Origin: Granulicella sp. L46
GTDB taxonomy: Bacteria; Acidobacteriota; Terriglobia; Terriglobales; Acidobacteriaceae
DNA: 64,000 bases
Direction of reading: 5' to 3'
Assembly: GCF_009765785.1 (NCBI RefSeq)
Contig: NZ_LMUT01000002.1
Location: 173,783-237,782, forward strand
The position numbers and the translations under genes are program-made. Below the pieces are notes generated by a model. It was not told the origin of the DNA. It was given only the letters and a program-made list of their open reading frames with translations, and did not search any database. Positions 60,563 through 64,000 of the stretch are shown one piece after another (position 1 is the first letter of the stretch; the number at the start of each line of letters is the position of its first letter).

Positions 60563-63177
60563 ACTTCAAGCCCCCAACCCCTCCCGGCTTCTGCCGCACC
60601 GTTCAGCTACTGCTTGGAAACTCCCGCCGTCGCGCGCACGGCCGTCGAGCCCGTCAGCGCAACCTTCTCAACCAGCGCACCAAAAGCCAGGGCACCGACT
60701 GGAATGTCCTTGGCTACTTCTTCTCCGTTGCGCTCATGATCGCCGTCAACATCATGGCCGCCTTCGCCGTATCCTCCGCGGTCGAATCCGCCCAGCGTTT
60801 CGACGCAACAATCAACGGCAAGATCGTCGTCAGTAACTACTTCTACGACCAGGCCTTACGGGCCGAACAAGGCACAACCCTCTCCGACTCCGGCCATCCG
60901 CTCGACACCTCCACCTACCACTCTGAAGCCCGTCAACTCGCCCACGACGACGGCGGCTCTGAGTCCGCCATAGAGCAACACCTCATCGCAGCCAACATCT
61001 CTCACGGCTCCCAGGACTTCATCCCCGAACGTCAGGCCCACGTTGGCCTCTCCGCCCTTAACACGTCCCATGGCCTCGCCCCGCTCTTAGGCTCCCTGAT
61101 GCTTCTCCTCTGGGCCGGAATGCTCGTCTGCCAGGGAGAAGGCCTCGAGCTAGATCTCTCCCAGCGCCGTCACCCTATGTGGGAGTGGCTCTTCTCCCAT
61201 CCCGTCCCTCCCGGCTCCATTTTCTTCGCAGAGATGCTCTCCCCCATCGCCGCCAACCCCATTTACTGGGCCGGCCCGCTCTTCATCGCCTTCCTCTTCG
61301 GCCTTGTTTACAACGCAGGCATTGGATTCATAGCCCTTTTTCTCCTCGGGATCCCCATCACCATCGCTCTCGCCTGCCTCGGCAAGGCACTCGAAATCGC
61401 CATCACTCTGCGTTTCGCCCCCCGCAATCGCGGAGCCATGGTCGGCCTCATCAGCTGGTTCGGATACTCCTCCATGATGGCGTTCCTGCTTTCCTTTGCC
61501 ATCCTCACCCCCATCCTCCATGCCATTCACAAGCTCTTTCTCCCCTTCACCATCGCCCCTTGGCCATATCTCAACTGGTTTGTAGGAATCCACCCTGACT
61601 CCTCACCCTCCTTCATCCTCGGAGCAGCCGCCGCCCTCACCACCGCCGCTCTGCTCCTCATCGGCTCTGTCTGGTTCAGCCTCTGGGGAGCCAAGCAGGG
61701 CCTCGCCGGAAACTTCGCCGCCGACACCAGCCCTTCCCGCGGTAGACCCCTCCGTTTCGGCAAAGAACCGCTCTACCGCAAGGAGTTCCTCTGGTTCATG
61801 CGCGATCGCGGAGCCATCGTTCAGACCATCCTCATCCCCATCTCCGTCGCAGCCTTCCAGGTCTTCAACTTCCGGGTCTTCCTCGCTCATGCCACCGACG
61901 CTTGGAACTACCTCTGCGGTGCCGCCATTCTCTTCGGAACCTACTTCCTCTGGATCCTCGGTCCCAAGTCCCTCACCTCCGAAGGCCGAGCCCTCTGGAT
62001 CGCCCTCACCTGGCCCCGAGGCCTCGAAAGCCTCCTCAAAGCCAAGGCCTGGCTGTGGTCCCTGCTTTCCACCGCTATGGTACTTCTCATTCTTGCCGGC
62101 GCCGTCTCCGCCTTCCCCAAAGAGGCCTGGAAGATTGTCCTCGTTGGCCTCGGCTGGTTCCTTTTTGCCCGGAGCATGGCCGAAAAATCCGTAATCCTGG
62201 TCCGCGTTACTTCCGAGTCCGGCGAAACAGAACCCATTCCGCGCGGCCGCCAGTGGGCAACCCAACTCGGAATGTTCACCTTCGCCATCGGCCTAATCAC
62301 TCAGCAATGGCAGCTCGCCATCGTAGGAATCGTCTTCTCTTGGATCACCGCCGCTGCCATGTGGCAAAATTTCCGCGCCCGCCTTCCCTACCTCTACGAC
62401 CCTTGGTCCGAAGTCATCCCCGATCCACCAACCCTGATGCACGCCATGATCGCCATCAGCGTCATGGTCGAAGTCTGCGCCGTCCTGACCGGAATTATCT
62501 ACGCCATGGGGGGCAAAGACAGCCTTGCTATCGCCCGCGCTACTAGCTACGCCATCTGCGCCGTCGGCGCCTCGCTCGCCACCAACAATTTCCTCAGCAA
62601 TCGTGGCGTCACCAAACATGAAATCTGGAACTGGCTCTCCCCCACCTACATTCGCCCCGACGCTAGCCCGGCCACCTTCTCCTCCAATACCCTCTTCGCC
62701 CAGCCCAAACTCGAAACCCCACCCTGGTGGACTCGCATCAAGCTGCCCGACCAGCGAACCCTCGGCATCTGCATGATTGGCCTCGCCATTGGTATCGGCC
62801 TCGGTTGCTTCGGCAAAGGCTATATGTGGCTCCTCCACCACATCCCCGCCACCATCGAAATCCTCCGCAACTCCGAAGCGGCCGCCGCCAAAATCCCCTT
62901 CTTCAAATCCTCTTACTTCGTCATGGCCGTCCTTTTCGCTCCGTTTGCCGAGGAGTACTTATTTCGCGGCCTTCTCTACCGCGCTCTCGACCGCGAATGG
63001 GGAGGCTGGCAAGCCATTCTTGGCAGCGCTGCCTTCTTCGCCATCTACCACCCACCTCTCGCCTGGCCTCCCGTCTTCCTCCTTGGAGCCACCAACGCCC
63101 TCCTCTTCAAGAAGTCCAAGAGCCTTCTCCCCTGCGTCCTCGTCCACATGGTCTACAACGCCATCGTCCTCAGCTAG
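60559..63177 (+). CDS. Fused ABC-2 type permease and CPBP intramembrane metalloprotease
   Basis: The 872-residue protein has an N-terminal permease of about 600 residues with a large outer loop between the first two helices (about 90-170), typical of ABC-2/NatB-like permeases. A C-terminal CPBP (CAAX/Abi) domain follows, with FAPFAEEYLFRGLLYRAL (EExxxR), FAIYHPPLAWPPVFLLG (His) and LVHMVYNAIVLS (His): the glutamates and histidines of the protease site. The protease would process a peptide or prenylated substrate as it is exported or detect one. Together with the coupled ATPase it looks like a complete export-and-processing unit; I recall the same fusion in other bacteria, so it is not unique. 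No precursor peptide gene is seen beside it. Confidence 0.9.
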   Translation: MNFKPPTPPGFCRTVQLLLGNSRRRAHGRRARQRNLLNQRTKSQGTDWNVLGYFFSVALMIAVNIMAAFAVSSAVESAQRFDATINGKIVVSNYFYDQALRAEQGTTLSDSGHPLDTSTYHSEARQLAHDDGGSESAIEQHLIAANISHGSQDFIPERQAHVGLSALNTSHGLAPLLGSLMLLLWAGMLVCQGEGLELDLSQRRHPMWEWLFSHPVPPGSIFFAEMLSPIAANPIYWAGPLFIAFLFGLVYNAGIGFIALFLLGIPITIALACLGKALEIAITLRFAPRNRGAMVGLISWFGYSSMMAFLLSFAILTPILHAIHKLFLPFTIAPWPYLNWFVGIHPDSSPSFILGAAAALTTAALLLIGSVWFSLWGAKQGLAGNFAADTSPSRGRPLRFGKEPLYRKEFLWFMRDRGAIVQTILIPISVAAFQVFNFRVFLAHATDAWNYLCGAAILFGTYFLWILGPKSLTSEGRALWIALTWPRGLESLLKAKAWLWSLLSTAMVLLILAGAVSAFPKEAWKIVLVGLGWFLFARSMAEKSVILVRVTSESGETEPIPRGRQWATQLGMFTFAIGLITQQWQLAIVGIVFSWITAAAMWQNFRARLPYLYDPWSEVIPDPPTLMHAMIAISVMVEVCAVLTGIIYAMGGKDSLAIARATSYAICAVGASLATNNFLSNRGVTKHEIWNWLSPTYIRPDASPATFSSNTLFAQPKLETPPWWTRIKLPDQRTLGICMIGLAIGIGLGCFGKGYMWLLHHIPATIEILRNSEAAAAKIPFFKSSYFVMAVLFAPFAEEYLFRGLLYRALDREWGGWQAILGSAAFFAIYHPPLAWPPVFLLGATNALLFKKSKSLLPCVLVHMVYNAIVLS

Positions 63178-63374
63178 ACCGTCCACTGGAAGCTCGCCGA
63201 CCCTTGGCTCAACTGTTGACTTCAGGCCGATGCACTCATTGAGTCTGAATTAGTCCCCATAAACGCCGTTTTCGTCACTCATGCACCGACGTTCCCGCAA
63301 AGTCGCGTTTTGAGCAACTTCGTTTTGACGGTCCGGCGACTGCAATAGGCGTCAGATTAAGGGCGGTGTTTCTG

Positions 63375-63635
63375 CTATGCGTCGACTCCGAAGTGACGGG
63401 CGAAAAGCTCTCGCGCCCGCTGCTCGCCCTCTTCGGTCATCACCACCGATTTGGCCTTACTCTTCGGGTCTGAAATGTAACCGCGCTCGTGCAGCTGATC
63501 CAGCACACCCCAATCGTGGCTCTTCCAGGCCCGGCGATGGCCATCAAGCGTCAGCCACAACAGAGCCAAAACCGTTTCTTCCACCTTCTCACGGTCGTAA
63601 TCAATGTTCGGCAAGTTCCGCTGCGCATCGGGCAT
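63375..63635 (-). CDS. DUF6429-family small protein
   Basis: The 86-residue protein starts at the ATG at 63635, with GGAGG 7 bases upstream; an in-frame ATG at 63650 is less likely. The sequence (EKVEETVLALLWLTL, RAWKSHDWGVLDQLHERGYI, EEGEQRARELFARHFG) matches my memory of DUF6429, a winged-helix-like family of unknown function, often found in mobile and accessory DNA. Its partner at the right is a recombinase fragment 40 bases upstream on the same strand, so both may belong to one accessory element. Confidence 0.72.
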   Translation of the reverse strand: MPDAQRNLPNIDYDREKVEETVLALLWLTLDGHRRAWKSHDWGVLDQLHERGYISDPKSKAKSVVMTEEGEQRARELFARHFGVDA

Positions 63636-63675
63636 TCGCTCACCCTCCATTCAGTGGTCACCCCCAATAATGCTT

Positions 63676-64000
63676 CTAGCCCTGGTTCGAGTCAAAGGGA
63701 TCATGTTGACCTGCCTCCGGTTCGATTCCGATGTGATCGTTGACCGCCTGCACCAATCTCTGCCGCGAACCGAGGTATCGTTCTGTGGTTTCTACGGACC
63801 GGTGGCCGAGTAAAAATTGAATCTGTTCAAGTTCGCCTCCGGCGGAGTGACACAAGCGGGCGCAAGTCCGGCGGAGATCGTGCGGAGCTAGATGCTCAAT
63901 GGCCGCCAGTTTCGCATACTCGCGCACGACCCACCAGACCGCTTTCTCGCTGAGACGGCCACCCCAAACGTGGCCAGTTCTGCTGACGCAACGGAAGATA
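63676..64000 (-). CDS. Tyrosine recombinase/phage-type integrase, C-terminal part (runs off the window)
   Basis: The open frame enters from the right edge and ends at 63676, giving about 107 C-terminal residues. The C-terminal catalytic set is visible: HDLRRTCARLCHSAGG (HxxR), LGHRSVETTERYLG (His and the nucleophile Tyr). The tail (RQRLVQAVNDHIGIEPEAGQ) is typical. The first catalytic Arg and the N-terminal arm-binding domain must lie outside the window. This marks either a second mobile element or the far end of a larger island that also holds the relaxase block. Confidence 0.9.
   Translation of the reverse strand, partial: IFRCVSRTGHVWGGRLSEKAVWWVVREYAKLAAIEHLAPHDLRRTCARLCHSAGGELEQIQFLLGHRSVETTERYLGSRQRLVQAVNDHIGIEPEAGQHDPFDSNQG

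Noticed and set aside
1..64000. tRNA or rRNA genes as integration sites for the mobile block
   Set aside because: I saw no cloverleaf-like sequence or rRNA segment while reading; a tRNAscan run would settle this.

Overview
The window looks like chromosomal DNA of a GC-rich, aerobic, heterotrophic acidobacterium (Acidobacteriota, probably class Terriglobia / subdivision 1). I infer this from three things: an alternative complex III operon fused head-to-tail with cytochrome c oxidase genes, the strongly C-ending codon use, and the mix of secreted glycoside hydrolases, a PP2C/Ser-Thr kinase pair and GT-C membrane proteins. No rRNA, tRNA or CRISPR was seen.

Layout. (1) 1-11,340, minus strand: actA-actB-actC-actD-actE-actF, an unknown membrane protein, sco, coxB and the start of coxA. 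This is a quinol:cytochrome c oxidoreductase plus its oxidase. actD is broken at a T14 tract. A CRP/FNR-type palindrome sits upstream of actA. (2) 11,529-23,594, plus strand: an AlkA-like glycosylase, a GT87-type protein, four tandem paralogous GT-C-like membrane proteins and a GH57/DUF3536 protein. The sequence TTGCTATCCT follows every paralog. (3) 23,750-31,041: a GH43 enzyme, two unknown or poorly known proteins, an SMR-like protein, a small membrane protein with an Amt-family transporter that lacks one of the twin histidines, and a PP2C phosphatase with a Ser/Thr kinase. (4) 31,095-44,893: amino-acid catabolism. It holds a permease, hutHUIF, a divergent Lrp/AsnC regulator, a fused amidinotransferase-fold/ornithine aminotransferase protein, and an ALDH7 dehydrogenase with a class III aminotransferase that may act on lysine. 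These routes would all feed glutamate or aminoadipate into central metabolism. (5) 45,206-54,747: a secreted or periplasmic glycan locus (GH31, GH3, GH3, GH42). The set suits disassembly of xyloglucan-like oligosaccharides, and LacI-type palindromes lie upstream of two of the transcription units. (6) About 54,900-59,700: mobile DNA with an ArdC-like antirestriction protein and a MobF relaxase-helicase, flanked by dense hairpins and palindromes. (7) 59,777-63,177: an ABC ATPase and a fused ABC permease-CPBP protease. (8) 63,375-64,000: a DUF6429 protein and the C-terminal end of a tyrosine recombinase that runs off the window.

The most interesting points are the arginine-dihydrolase-like/ornithine aminotransferase fusion, the overlapping divergent promoters between two inverted-repeat arms at hutH/lrp, the four-copy GT-C array with its recurring promoter-like element and a leader ORF abutting one start codon, the Amt-like protein with Asn in place of a pore His, and the palindrome cluster beside the ArdC/relaxase genes. 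All assignments are from reading the sequence; no database search was run.
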